From contig NZ_FOBB01000004.1 in NCBI RefSeq assembly GCF_900109685.1, positions 62,001-126,000 on the forward strand: a stretch of DNA of 64,000 nucleotides, written 5' to 3'. A program made the position numbers and the translations under genes. Below are positions 1 through 8,159 of the stretch, piece by piece; positions within the stretch are counted from its first letter, which is position 1; every line of letters begins with the position of its first letter. The notes below the pieces were generated by a model that saw nothing but the letters and a program-made list of their open reading frames with translations, had not been told where the DNA came from and ran no database searches. Origin of the DNA: Chitinophaga rupis. Its GTDB lineage: Bacteria > Bacteroidota > Bacteroidia > Chitinophagales > Chitinophagaceae.

Positions 1-68
1 AGCGATTGAGTGAAGCGATTGCTTATCCTGCCTTCTTTTTTTTAATTTTTACTTTTTTATTTTTTACT

Positions 69-791
69 TTACTTCCCTCTTGCCAGTTTCAGAAATACAT
101 CATCCATCGAGTCCGCCTGGAACTGCGCTTTTAACTGCCGGGGCGTATCCAGGGCTTGTATACGGCCATCCACCATTATAGAGATCCGGTCACAATACTC
201 CGCTTCATCCATATAGTGTGTGGTTACAAATACCGTTACCCCGCGGCCGGCTGCTTCATAGATCAGGTCCCAGAACTGGCGCCGGGTAACCGGGTCTACC
301 CCACCGGTAGGTTCATCCAGGAACACTATGGACGGATCGTGCAGGATGGCTACGGAAAAGGCCAGCTTTTGCTTCCAGCCTAATGGCAGGGCGCTTACCA
401 GCTGGTCTGCTTCAGCTTCCATCTGCAGCTTTTGCAGCAGCTGCTTTGTTTTTTCCTTGATCGTATTATTGCTTAATCCATAAATGCCACCGTAAAAGCG
501 GATGTTCTCTTTTACCTTCAGATCTTCGTACAGGGAGAACCGCTGGCTCATGTAACCGATATTCTGTTTTACCTTGTCGGCCTGTGTGTACACATCAAAG
601 CCGGCAACCTTAGCTTCCCCGCTGCTGGGCTTCAACAAGCCGCAAAGCATGCGCATGGCGGTTGTTTTACCGGCGCCGTTAGCACCCAGGAAACCGAAGA
701 TCTCCCCCTCCTTTACTTCAAACGTAATGGCATTGGTGGCTATGAAAGCGCCGAATTTTTTAGTAAGCTCTTTTGTAACGATGGGATGCAT
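69..791 (-). CDS. ABC transporter ATP-binding protein (second YbhF-like half)
   Basis: Cytoplasmic ATPase subunit of an ABC-2 type exporter, 240 aa. Walker A GANGAGKTT lies at residues 36-44 and Walker B ends in D159-E160. The signature loop is LPLGW (136-140) instead of LSGGQ, a degenerate form I associate with the second nucleotide-binding half of E. coli YbhF. Its start lies 3 nt beyond the stop of the upstream ATPase gene, so the two are probably translationally coupled and form a heterodimer. It is the last visible gene of the tolC-hlyD-ATPase-ATPase operon; the ABC-2 permease genes expected next would be off the left edge, and bases 1-68 are noncoding. The substrate is unknown; drug or toxic-compound efflux is inferred from family and TetR control. 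Confidence 0.92.
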   Translation of the reverse strand: MHPIVTKELTKKFGAFIATNAITFEVKEGEIFGFLGANGAGKTTAMRMLCGLLKPSSGEAKVAGFDVYTQADKVKQNIGYMSQRFSLYEDLKVKENIRFYGGIYGLSNNTIKEKTKQLLQKLQMEAEADQLVSALPLGWKQKLAFSVAILHDPSIVFLDEPTGGVDPVTRRQFWDLIYEAAGRGVTVFVTTHYMDEAEYCDRISIMVDGRIQALDTPRQLKAQFQADSMDDVFLKLARGK

Positions 792-794
792 AAC

Positions 795-1715
795 TTAAAC
801 TTTTTCGCTTTTCATCAGCTCCATAAAACAATCTTCAATACCCGCCTGTATGGGATGCATGCTAAACTCCTCGTGCCCTTTGGGCTGCAGGTAAGCCTGT
901 AGCTTATCCAGGTCGGCCTCCCCGTGTTTGAGCGTAAGGTGCAGGTACTCTCCAAAAGCATAACAGCTCTCTGTTTCCGGAAAACTGCGCAGGTCCTGGA
1001 TTAGCGGGTACATACGTTTAGCGTGAACGGCCCACATCGGTTTGTTGTATTGTTCAATGATATGCTGCGGCGTATCAATTTCCAGCAGGCGGCCATTCTG
1101 GATCAGCGCTACCCGGTCGCAGAGCATGGCCTCATCCATATAAGGTGTGGATACCAGGATGGCAATGCCTTTTTTGCGCAGGCGTTGCAGCATTTCCCAG
1201 AACTCCTTACGGGATACCGGGTCCACACCGGTAGTAGGTTCGTCCAGGAACAGCACCACCGGTTTATGCACCAGCGCGCAACACAGCGCCAGCTTTTGTT
1301 TCATCCCCCCGGAAAGCTTCCCTGCCGGCCGGTCTTTGAAAGGCGCTATCTGTACATATATTTCTTCTATCAGCTCGTAGTTGGCAGCCACCGTGGTATT
1401 AAAAATGGTGGCAAAAAAATCCAGGTTCTCCTGCACTGTCAGGTCCTGGTACAGGGAAAAACGGCCCGGCATATAGCCCACTATTTTGCGGATGGCTTTG
1501 TAGTCCTTTACCACATCCAGCCCATTTACGGTAGCCTGTCCTTTATCTGCCAGCAGCAGGGTCGTAAGAATGCGGAACAGCGTGGACTTACCGGCGCCGT
1601 CCGGTCCTATGAGCCCGAACAATTCTCCTTCATTCACCGTGAAAGAAATATCGTGCAGGGCTTTTACCTTGCCGAAGCTTTTGTGCACATCCTGTACAAC
1701 AATGGGTGTTTCCAT
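795..1715 (-). CDS. ABC transporter ATP-binding protein (first YbhF-like half)
   Basis: ATPase subunit, 306 aa. Walker A GPDGAGKST at 37-45, canonical signature LSGGM at 134-138, and Walker B ending D158-E159. After about residue 220 there is an extra C-terminal domain of roughly 85 aa, common in drug-exporter ATPases. It precedes the LPLGW-type ATPase and follows the HlyD-like gene by 3 nt. The order canonical-signature ATPase then degenerate-signature ATPase matches the two halves of the fused E. coli YbhF, so I read this pair as a split YbhF equivalent. The substrate is not deducible from sequence. Confidence 0.92.
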   Translation of the reverse strand: METPIVVQDVHKSFGKVKALHDISFTVNEGELFGLIGPDGAGKSTLFRILTTLLLADKGQATVNGLDVVKDYKAIRKIVGYMPGRFSLYQDLTVQENLDFFATIFNTTVAANYELIEEIYVQIAPFKDRPAGKLSGGMKQKLALCCALVHKPVVLFLDEPTTGVDPVSRKEFWEMLQRLRKKGIAILVSTPYMDEAMLCDRVALIQNGRLLEIDTPQHIIEQYNKPMWAVHAKRMYPLIQDLRSFPETESCYAFGEYLHLTLKHGEADLDKLQAYLQPKGHEEFSMHPIQAGIEDCFMELMKSEKV

Positions 1716-1718
1716 GAG

Positions 1719-2618
1719 TTATTGTTTTGCCAGTTTCAGCTCAGCGGGCATACCTATTTTCAGGCTGCCATCATTCTCTACTTTCACTTTTACGGCGTAT
1801 ACCAGGTTAGTCCTTTCTTCTTTAGTCTGTATTTCCTTGGGGGTGAATTCTGCTTCGGCAGATACCCAGGTTACGGTGCCGGGCCACTCGTGGTATTTAC
1901 CTTCCGGCAGGTCGGTGCGTACAGTTACCTGCTGGCCTATCTTTAACAGCCCTAATTGTTCTTCACCCACATAAGCCCGCAGCAGCAGGGAGGAAAGGTC
2001 AGCTACTTTATACAGCGGTTTACCATAGTTCACCACCTCTCCCTTTTCCACATACTTTGTAAGTACTGTGCCGCTAACGGGGTTTACTATACGCGACTGG
2101 CGCAGCTGATCATTGAGCTGCAACACCTGGGCTTCCAGGGGCTGTGTTTCGCTGCTGTAGCCACTTACCTGTGTATTGAGGGTAGAGGCCAGGGAGCGGT
2201 ATTGTTTTTCCAGCACAGCTACCTGCGCATTAATATCATCCAGCTGTTTAGTGGTAGCGGCGCTGGCTTTTACCAGGTTCTGTATACGCAGCTGCTCCCG
2301 TTTCTGGGTGGCTATCTGTTCGCGGATCACTTCCAGCTGGGGTGCGGTTTCCGGTATTTTACTCAGCACGGCTTTAATGTTGGCCTTTACCTGTGATTTT
2401 TTCAGGGCGAGCTGGGTGGAGTCTATCCATCCTACGATGGTATCAGCGGGTAAGGTCATTCCTTCCTCTACTGCAAAGGATAACAGCTTACCGGTACCTT
2501 CTGCAGATACCACTGTTTCTATGGCTTCAAAATTCCCATAGGCGTCTGCGTTATCATCATTAGAGCGGCAGGCCGGCAGCATAATAGCAAGTACTATAAC
2601 ATTGAATACAGTACGCAT
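1719..2618 (-). CDS. HlyD-family periplasmic adaptor lipoprotein
   Basis: Membrane fusion protein linking the inner-membrane ABC exporter to the TolC-like outer-membrane channel. I chose the ATG at 2618, giving 299 aa, because it places a compact lipoprotein signal ending in LPAC at the N-terminus; an in-frame ATG at 2648 would add ten residues. The mid-section (about residues 75-165) is a coiled-coil hairpin rich in Q, K and L, flanked by barrel-sandwich halves (VEEGMTLPADTIVGW and VNPVSGTVLTKYVEKGE), followed by a beta-barrel region. This is the standard HlyD/YbhG layout. It sits between tolC and the two ATPases in a tightly packed operon. Confidence 0.88.
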   Translation of the reverse strand: MRTVFNVIVLAIMLPACRSNDDNADAYGNFEAIETVVSAEGTGKLLSFAVEEGMTLPADTIVGWIDSTQLALKKSQVKANIKAVLSKIPETAPQLEVIREQIATQKREQLRIQNLVKASAATTKQLDDINAQVAVLEKQYRSLASTLNTQVSGYSSETQPLEAQVLQLNDQLRQSRIVNPVSGTVLTKYVEKGEVVNYGKPLYKVADLSSLLLRAYVGEEQLGLLKIGQQVTVRTDLPEGKYHEWPGTVTWVSAEAEFTPKEIQTKEERTNLVYAVKVKVENDGSLKIGMPAELKLAKQ

Positions 2619-2652
2619 GGTGCAAATGTTTTTGAGTACAGGTAACATATGT

Positions 2653-3915
2653 TTAATAACCTTTTATAAGTTGATAATTAATATGGGCCAGCGCCAGCTG
2701 CACCTGGTGCGTGCTTTGGTCTACCCGGGCCTGCATTACGGCATTCAGGTCGATAATGTAATCGTGCACGGTAATAACCCCGTTATCCAGCTGGGCAGCG
2801 CTGGCATCTTTTACCCGGGCGCGCAGGGTCAGGATGTCGTTATCTTTTTCCAGCGTTTGCTGCAGGCGGCCTATTTCGGTTTGCTGCTGCGCCAGCTGTA
2901 CCCGGGTGTTGAGTGTAAAGGTTTCTGTTTGCTGGTTTATGTTCTGCTGCTGCAGGCGCAGAATGTTTTGTTCCGTGCGGTTATAGCGCCAGTTCCAGAG
3001 GGTCCAGTTCAACCGGATGCCGCCCAGGTAAAAAGCAGCAAAATCATTTTTCAGCATATTTAAACCCGGCCGGCCGTAACCGCCCTGCACAAAAGCGCTT
3101 ATACGGGGCAAGGGCTTGGTGGCGGTAAGCCTGGCCTGCTGGTTAAGGGCGGCGGATTGCAGCTGGTATAACTGCAGCTCCGGCCGGTTAAGTGTATCCG
3201 TTGAGGTTACCCCGGCTACCGTGGGCAGGGACAGTTTTATCGCCCCGGTTGTTTCATAGCCGGTAAGCAGCTGTATCACGGCCAGGTTAGCGCTGCGCGA
3301 GGCATCGGCGGAGATCTCCTGCTGGCTCGCCCTTAGCTGTTCTGCCTTTAACATATCTACATTCGAGGGCAGCACCGTACCATTCTGTACCCCGGCATTT
3401 AACCGGTCTATCCGCTGTTGCAGGTCCTGCTGCGTTAAGCGGGCAGCCTGTATGTATTCCGCTGCCAGCAAGGCATTGAAATAAGCCTGTGTTACCTGTT
3501 GTTTTACCTTGTACAGCTCTACTTCCACTTTCTGCTGCTCCGTTTGTTGCTGGATGGTTTGCAGCTCCCGCTGCTGGCGGGTAGCGCCGCCATCGTACAG
3601 CAGCTGCTTTACATCAATGGTAGCCCGGTACTGGTCTTTGGAAAATTCCGGTATGTTCACCCCCGGCACTTTAAACGGAAATTCTGTAACGGCGCTTTGG
3701 TAGGTAGCCTGCCCGTTCAGCTCTGCCTGTGGCAGGTAAGCGGTATTGGTATTTTTTACCTGCAGTTTTAAAATGCTGTCCAGCACCTGCTTTTGGCGTA
3801 GCAAAGGGTAATGCTCACGGGCCAGCTGCTGGCATTGTTCCAGGGTAAGCAAGGTGCTGTCCTGTGCATATAGCTGCGTGGTAGCGAATAGCCACACCCA
3901 AACGATATACTTCAT
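2653..3915 (-). CDS. TolC-family outer membrane efflux protein
   Basis: 420-aa outer-membrane channel. The N-terminal signal peptide ends near QLYAQ (residue 18), followed by LTLEQCQQLAREHYPLL, the typical start of the OEP repeat. Long amphipathic helices rich in Q, L and A fill the rest, with two OEP repeats as expected for TolC. It is the first gene of the efflux operon, directly downstream of tetR on the same strand. A 27-bp operator shared with tetR lies 4 nt upstream of its ATG, so the same repressor should control both transcription units. Confidence 0.9.
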   Translation of the reverse strand: MKYIVWVWLFATTQLYAQDSTLLTLEQCQQLAREHYPLLRQKQVLDSILKLQVKNTNTAYLPQAELNGQATYQSAVTEFPFKVPGVNIPEFSKDQYRATIDVKQLLYDGGATRQQRELQTIQQQTEQQKVEVELYKVKQQVTQAYFNALLAAEYIQAARLTQQDLQQRIDRLNAGVQNGTVLPSNVDMLKAEQLRASQQEISADASRSANLAVIQLLTGYETTGAIKLSLPTVAGVTSTDTLNRPELQLYQLQSAALNQQARLTATKPLPRISAFVQGGYGRPGLNMLKNDFAAFYLGGIRLNWTLWNWRYNRTEQNILRLQQQNINQQTETFTLNTRVQLAQQQTEIGRLQQTLEKDNDILTLRARVKDASAAQLDNGVITVHDYIIDLNAVMQARVDQSTHQVQLALAHINYQLIKGY

Positions 3916-3919
3916 TGTT

Positions 3920-3946
3920 AACTATTTTATTTAACTATTTGGTTAA
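3920..3946 (-). promoter_or_regulatory. TetR-type operator and start region of the tolC operon
   Basis: A 27-bp segment 24/27 identical to 4574-4600 in front of tetR. It contains the near-palindrome TTAACTATTTGGTTAA (3931-3946, arms TTAACTA and TGGTTAA around TT, one mismatch) and a second overlapping half-degenerate copy. On the minus strand, TGCTTTTG (3949-3956), 7 of 8 to the TAnnTTTG -7 box, sits 2 nt upstream, the same spacing as at tetR. The operator therefore covers the expected transcription start. Confidence 0.7.
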
Positions 3947-3963
3947 TTCAAAAGCAAAAAAAA

Positions 3964-4572
3964 CTACGGTGTAATAGCTGCTAAAATAAAATCCGCCACA
4001 AACTGTTTCCGTTCTTCGATCAGGAGCTTAAACTGTACCTCATCTATCCCTGTAACACCCTTCAGCAAAGGTTTTGCCGCGAAAGGAAATACGCACATCG
4101 ACAAAATATTCAGCATTAATTGCAGGGGGCTTATCTTTTTAATGATCCCCTTTTCTCCTGCCACGGCTATTTCCATAAGGAACTGCTGGATGTTCGGGAA
4201 GTTAGGTTTGGTTTTGAATTGCTTTACCAGCAGCTCCGGCTGCTGCTGCAGCTCGTTCAGTACAAATAAAGGGAGCTGCGGATTTTCCGTTAACCCCTCA
4301 ATATAATTTTTAACGATCTCCCGGATTTTATCCGGCAGCGGCAAGTTAGCATTGATAACATTGCTCATACGATCCATTAGCTTATCCAGGGCTTCCGTGA
4401 AGACTATTTCAAACAGTTTCTCCTTGCTGCGGTAGTAATAGTGCAGCATGGCTTTATTAATGCCTGCTTCGTCTGCAATATCCTGCATACGCGCGCCTGC
4501 CAGTCCTTTGGTTGAAAATATCTTTTTGGCTGCCGCTATGATCTGTTCTTCCGTATTCCTTTCCTGGGACAT
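3964..4572 (-). CDS. TetR/AcrR family transcriptional repressor
   Basis: 202-aa repressor. The N-terminal TetR HTH runs over residues 10-55 (IIAAAKKIFSTKGL, then MQDIADEAGINKAMLHYYYR), ending in the usual YYYRSKEKLF recognition-helix signature. The C-terminal helical ligand-binding domain is not assigned to a subfamily. It is transcribed toward the tolC-hlyD-ATPase operon, and matching operators lie in front of both units, so autorepression and control of the exporter are likely. The arrangement recalls E. coli CecR (YbiH) beside ybhGFSR. Confidence 0.92.
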   Translation of the reverse strand: MSQERNTEEQIIAAAKKIFSTKGLAGARMQDIADEAGINKAMLHYYYRSKEKLFEIVFTEALDKLMDRMSNVINANLPLPDKIREIVKNYIEGLTENPQLPLFVLNELQQQPELLVKQFKTKPNFPNIQQFLMEIAVAGEKGIIKKISPLQLMLNILSMCVFPFAAKPLLKGVTGIDEVQFKLLIEERKQFVADFILAAITP

Positions 4573-4600
4573 AAACTATTTAGTTTAACCATTTGGTTAA
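4573..4600 (-). promoter_or_regulatory. tetR operator: two overlapping inverted repeats
   Basis: Two perfect inverted repeats overlap here: AAACTA-TT-TAGTTT (4573-4586) and TTAACCA-TT-TGGTTAA (4585-4600). The block abuts the tetR start codon. It is matched by 3920-3946 before tolC at 24 of 27 positions, which supports real protein binding rather than chance. Confidence 0.75.
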
Positions 4601-4602
4601 TG

Positions 4603-4632
4603 CAAAGGTATAAAAAGATTGGAAAGCGCAAA
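4603..4632 (-). promoter_or_regulatory. tetR promoter, Bacteroidota type
   Basis: On the minus strand, TTTG (4629-4632), an 18-nt spacer and TACCTTTG (4603-4610) match the Bacteroidota TTTG/TAnnTTTG consensus. The start of transcription would fall inside the operator at 4573-4600, so a bound repressor would block initiation and the 5' leader would be very short. Confidence 0.65.
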
Positions 4633-5174
4633 ATAAATTTTAGTTAGGGGAAGGGAAGACTCAAAAGGGAACCTACATTTCAATATTAAACCGGGCTACC
4701 ACTTTCTCCGGCGGCATTAACCGGGAAAAGAACCGGACACCATAGCTACCCATCCGAAGGCCAGTATGAAACGCCGCATTTGACTTTTTACTCAACTCCT
4801 ATGCAGTCCATAAATGGCAGCACATCATTATTAGTATACACATATGCAGGAAGCTGTCCGGATACACATATGAGCCATCCGGGAAAAATGCCTTAACTTA
4901 CCAGGCGTAAAGAAAAAGAGGAAAGGTTAACAAACAAGGTGCTGACAGCCGTTATCGGGTGCTGCCCTTACGTTTTGGGGTCAAACGCTATATGCAGAGA
5001 AAAGTACGATCGATTTAACAGTACAAATTTACTACCGGCCGGCCATGGGGGCAAGCGAAGTAACACCTGAAAAGATTGCGTATTTATACCTGTTTTTTCA
5101 GGCAATTCTACGAAGGGGTTTGTAGGGCATATCGGCTATTTTGCAGCTCAGTTCACCAAAAAAACCTCATACTC
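4633..5174. other. Intergenic stretch without a recognisable gene
   Basis: About 540 nt between tetR and the next gene. I see no convincing gene. It holds a direct repeat ATACACATATG (4836-4846 and 4862-4872), an inverted repeat CCTGAAAA/TTTTCAGG (5066-5102) and, on the minus strand, a 41-codon open stretch without a start (4673-4798) that could be a gene remnant but has no family I recognise. Confidence 0.5.
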
Positions 5175-5696
5175 ATGAACAAAAACCGCTTTACTTACAT
5201 TGCCGCCCTGGTGGCAATTGTTTTGTTAAATGCATGCCAGCAGCCACAAGGCCCCATCCCTTTTGATCCCCAAAAGGCATCGATCCACACCATTCCCATA
5301 GACGAAGCCGCGAACCTGACCAGAGATTTCCGGAACACCCGGGACCAGCTTATAAAAAACATCCGGCTGGATTCGTCCCTGAAGATACCCACTGCCGAAA
5401 CCTTTAACCGCGACGCTTTTGCCGTATTATTAAACCAGAAAGATGCACAGGGCATCCGCATTTATTATGGCCGTGGTAAGAATGGGGAAGTGAAGCTGGT
5501 AATGGTACCGGTTAATTCCAAAGGAGAAGATATTGTTGTAAAACTGCTGGACGGTAAGAACAGCAGAGGCGAGAAAGCCGTTGGTTTTATACCCGGTATT
5601 TCTACTGCCCAGGCGCAGTTTGATGATGCACAGGCCATGGAAAACGGCCAGCGTTGCGATCCCCCGCCCTGTGCCGCCAGCAAGCTAACCAGATAA
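5175..5696 (+). CDS. Hypothetical lipoprotein
   Basis: 173 aa from the ATG at 5175, chosen because it starts a lipoprotein signal peptide ending in LLNAC; an upstream in-frame ATG at 5076 would put 33 unlikely residues before it. The mature protein is soluble, probably anchored on the periplasmic face or exported to the surface. No catalytic motif is visible; the C-terminus contains a short Cys-bearing tail (RCDPPPCAASK). It precedes a membrane protein by 18 nt and may be cotranscribed with it. I do not recognise the family. Confidence 0.8.
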   Translation: MNKNRFTYIAALVAIVLLNACQQPQGPIPFDPQKASIHTIPIDEAANLTRDFRNTRDQLIKNIRLDSSLKIPTAETFNRDAFAVLLNQKDAQGIRIYYGRGKNGEVKLVMVPVNSKGEDIVVKLLDGKNSRGEKAVGFIPGISTAQAQFDDAQAMENGQRCDPPPCAASKLTR

Positions 5697-5714
5697 TCTA
5701 CCCAATTTTTTTCA

Positions 5715-6392
5715 ATGATCCCTGACCATATTGCCAGTTTCCTGTTAAGTGAAACAGTGGTTATCCCGTTGATTATAGGGGTGGTACGCTTTTATAAGAT
5801 CAATACCAGCTACCACCCTTTTATTCTCTTATTACTGATGGCCTTTACCTCTGAGGTCATTAGCTTTATCTGCATCAGCTACCTGCATGCCAACAATGCG
5901 ATCACGGTAAACCTGTACGCATTAATTGAATGCCTGATCCTGTTGTTCCTGTTCCGCTCCTGGGGCTTCCTGCAGCGTAAGCAAAAGCTGTTCTATTTCC
6001 TGATGGCTGCCTTTATTATCATCTGGATCACAGAGAACCTGGTATTCTTTAAGATAGAAACCTACAGTCCCTTTTTTAAGGGCGCCTACTCCTTTGTGAT
6101 CGTATTGCTTAGCATCAATGAGATCAATTATATGATCGTACAGGATAATAAACAGCTGTTTAAGAACGCCAAATTCCTGATCTGCCTGGGCTTTATCATC
6201 TATTTTATTTACCAGATCATTTACGAAGCATCCTATTATGTGCTGGGGAAGGATAATGTGGTAAGCGTAGCTACGAAGATCATTAGTATGTTCGGGTATA
6301 TGAATGCTTTTGTAAATTTGCTGTATGGAGTGGCAACGTTTTTAATCCCCGTAAAAAAGAACGATCTTTATTTTAACAGGCACTTTGAGTAA
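5715..6392 (+). CDS. Multi-pass membrane protein of unknown function
   Basis: 225 aa with about seven hydrophobic segments (around 7-24, 35-55, 66-82, 92-110, 122-137, 152-170 and 190-210). No transporter or sensor signature is evident. Position between a lipoprotein gene and a NarL-type histidine kinase suggests it may be an accessory sensor or signal-input module for the kinase, which itself has just one membrane helix; that is inference from gene order only. A long hairpin separates it from the kinase gene. Confidence 0.8.
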   Translation: MIPDHIASFLLSETVVIPLIIGVVRFYKINTSYHPFILLLLMAFTSEVISFICISYLHANNAITVNLYALIECLILLFLFRSWGFLQRKQKLFYFLMAAFIIIWITENLVFFKIETYSPFFKGAYSFVIVLLSINEINYMIVQDNKQLFKNAKFLICLGFIIYFIYQIIYEASYYVLGKDNVVSVATKIISMFGYMNAFVNLLYGVATFLIPVKKNDLYFNRHFE

Positions 6393-6397
6393 ATAAA

Positions 6398-6463
6398 GGA
6401 GAAAGTAAGATGTAGGCCCCTGGCATCATCTCCAACGTCCTGCGGCCTACATCCTACTTTTCC
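6398..6463 (+). promoter_or_regulatory. Long hairpin in front of the histidine kinase gene
   Basis: Arms 6402-6418 and 6444-6460 pair over 17 bp with one mismatch, with GATGTAGGCC/GGCCTACATC as the perfect core and a 25-nt loop. The 3' arm ends only about 6-10 nt before the kinase ATG at 6470, so the structure could mask translation initiation or act as a partial terminator between the two genes. No U-tract follows. Confidence 0.55.
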
Positions 6464-6469
6464 TCCATT

Positions 6470-7222
6470 ATGAAATTTTCAACAATGGGAGATAAGATCT
6501 TTTATACCACCGTCTTTGTTTCTTTGCTCATTGCAATTATCATCGTTTTTTTTGTAGTATCCATTATCCTGTACCACCGCCGTTATATTAAATTACAAAG
6601 GGAACGGATCACCGCGGAGATCACCATACTGGAAAACGAACGCAAACGTATTGCCACAGACCTGCACGACAGCGCCGGCCCGCTGCTGTCAACCGTAAAA
6701 CTTTTCATTAACAGCCTGGATGTACGTACCGATGAGGATAAGCAGATCATAGCCCGCTCCAGCAAGTATATTGACGAAACCATCACCAACCTGCGGCAAA
6801 TATCCCATAACCTGCTGCCCAATGCGCTGGAACGAAAAGGACTTACCGAAGCGCTACGCGAATTTATCCAGCAGATCAGCGAAAAACAACCCCTGCACAT
6901 TGAGCTGCGCACCAGCGGCGACATACAGATACAGCCGGAAAAGGCCATCCACATCTTCCGCATTATCCAGGAAATTATCCAGAACACGCTCAAACACGCG
7001 CACGCCAAACAGCTGCAGATATCCCTGAACAAGGAAGAAGACCTGCTGCTGTTGCTGATCCGCGAAGACGGCGCCGGTTTTGACGTAAAAAAAGCCAAGG
7101 CCAACTCCACAGGCCTGGGTATGAAAAGCCTGGAAATAAGGACCGACATTATGCATGGCTCCCTGGCCATTGATTCCGCGCCCGGACAAGGCACCAACTA
7201 CCTGATAAAAATACCGGCCTGA
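6470..7222 (+). CDS. NarL-type sensor histidine kinase
   Basis: 250-aa membrane kinase. One hydrophobic helix spans about residues 12-35. A HisKA_3 dimerisation domain follows with ERKRIATDLHDSAGP, phospho-acceptor H66, then a HATPase_c domain with the N box (EIIQNTLKHAHA) and GAGFD and GLGMKSL loops. There is no extracellular sensor domain, so input must come from the membrane helix or a partner, perhaps the adjacent membrane protein. The response regulator gene is 171 nt downstream. ATG at 6470 was chosen; an internal ATG at 6485 is also possible. Confidence 0.9.
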   Translation: MKFSTMGDKIFYTTVFVSLLIAIIIVFFVVSIILYHRRYIKLQRERITAEITILENERKRIATDLHDSAGPLLSTVKLFINSLDVRTDEDKQIIARSSKYIDETITNLRQISHNLLPNALERKGLTEALREFIQQISEKQPLHIELRTSGDIQIQPEKAIHIFRIIQEIIQNTLKHAHAKQLQISLNKEEDLLLLLIREDGAGFDVKKAKANSTGLGMKSLEIRTDIMHGSLAIDSAPGQGTNYLIKIPA

Positions 7223-7393
7223 GTGCAGGCCCCTCCTGCCTTCCCTGCCGTCTGAACAAAAACTGCCGGAAATTTGTATATTTACCTCCTCAAAAGAGGC
7301 ACTTATCCACCCCAATATTGCAGTTCGCAATTTTCAGTTGGGGCTCGTGGGGCACGCAACGCTTGTACGGCGATCATTATCACTCCGGAAACA

Positions 7394-8062
7394 ATGGACC
7401 AACAAATCAGATTATTAATAGCAGACGATCATGAGATCTTCAGGGACGGACTGGCACTAATGCTTTCCAGGCAACCCGATATTCAGCTGGTAGGCCAGGC
7501 ATCTGATGGCCGGGAGCTGGTGGACATGCTGGAAAATGTGCAGGCGGATATTGTACTGACCGATCTCAAAATGCCCCGTATGGATGGGGTAACTGCTACC
7601 CGCCTGCTGCTGCAAAAAAATCCCCTGCTCAAGATCATTGCCCTTTCTATGTTCGATGAGGAAGACCTGATCGTGGAAATGCTGGAAGCCGGCGCCAAAG
7701 GGTACCTGCTTAAAAATGCCGATAAACAGGAGATACTGGAAGCCATTACACAGGTGTATGCAGATAATATCTTCTACTGCAAACAAACTTCCGCCAAACT
7801 GGCCACCATGATCGTAAAGAGCCGGTTTGACCCGCAACGCAATAAAGAAAAAGTTTCCTTCACAGACCGCGAAAAAGAGATCATTAAACTGATATGCCTG
7901 CAATTCACCGCCCAGCAGATCGGTGAAAAGATCTTCCTGAGCAAACGCACAGTGGAAGGGCACCGCACCCGCATCCTGGAAAAAATGAATGTGAAGAATA
8001 CCGCCGGCGTAGTAGTATTTGCGCTGAAGAATAACCTCATTAAAGAAGAAGACCTGCTCTGA
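7394..8062 (+). CDS. NarL/FixJ-type response regulator
   Basis: 222 aa from the ATG at 7394, which begins directly before the receiver domain (LLIADDHEIFRDGL). Acidic pocket D11-D12, phosphorylation site D57 (ADIVLTDLKMPRMDG) and the switch Lys in AKGYLLK are all present. The LuxR-type HTH is C-terminal (FTDREKEIIKLICLQFTAQQIGEKIFLSKRTVEGHR). It is the cognate partner of the kinase just upstream. The next gene, a trehalase, starts 97 nt downstream on the same strand and could be a target, but nothing in the sequence proves it. Confidence 0.93.
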   Translation: MDQQIRLLIADDHEIFRDGLALMLSRQPDIQLVGQASDGRELVDMLENVQADIVLTDLKMPRMDGVTATRLLLQKNPLLKIIALSMFDEEDLIVEMLEAGAKGYLLKNADKQEILEAITQVYADNIFYCKQTSAKLATMIVKSRFDPQRNKEKVSFTDREKEIIKLICLQFTAQQIGEKIFLSKRTVEGHRTRILEKMNVKNTAGVVVFALKNNLIKEEDLL

Positions 8063-8159
8063 TATTTACTCCCCCACTACTAAGCGGCTGGCATATTTAT
8101 ATTCCTTAGATTAGCATGATTTCTGCTAATAACAGCTACCTACCTAACTACCATAGGCT

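Noticed and set aside
1023-1946. Long plus-strand ORF opposite the ATPase and adaptor genes
   Set aside because: It is the antisense of well-supported genes and has the low-complexity composition typical of shadow frames.
4673-4798. Minus-strand open stretch of 41 codons
   Set aside because: Looks protein-like but has no start codon and no family I recognise; too short to call a pseudogene.
8111-8129. TTAGCA/TGCTAA inverted repeat before the trehalase gene
   Set aside because: Only 6-bp arms and no supporting second copy; too weak to report as an operator.
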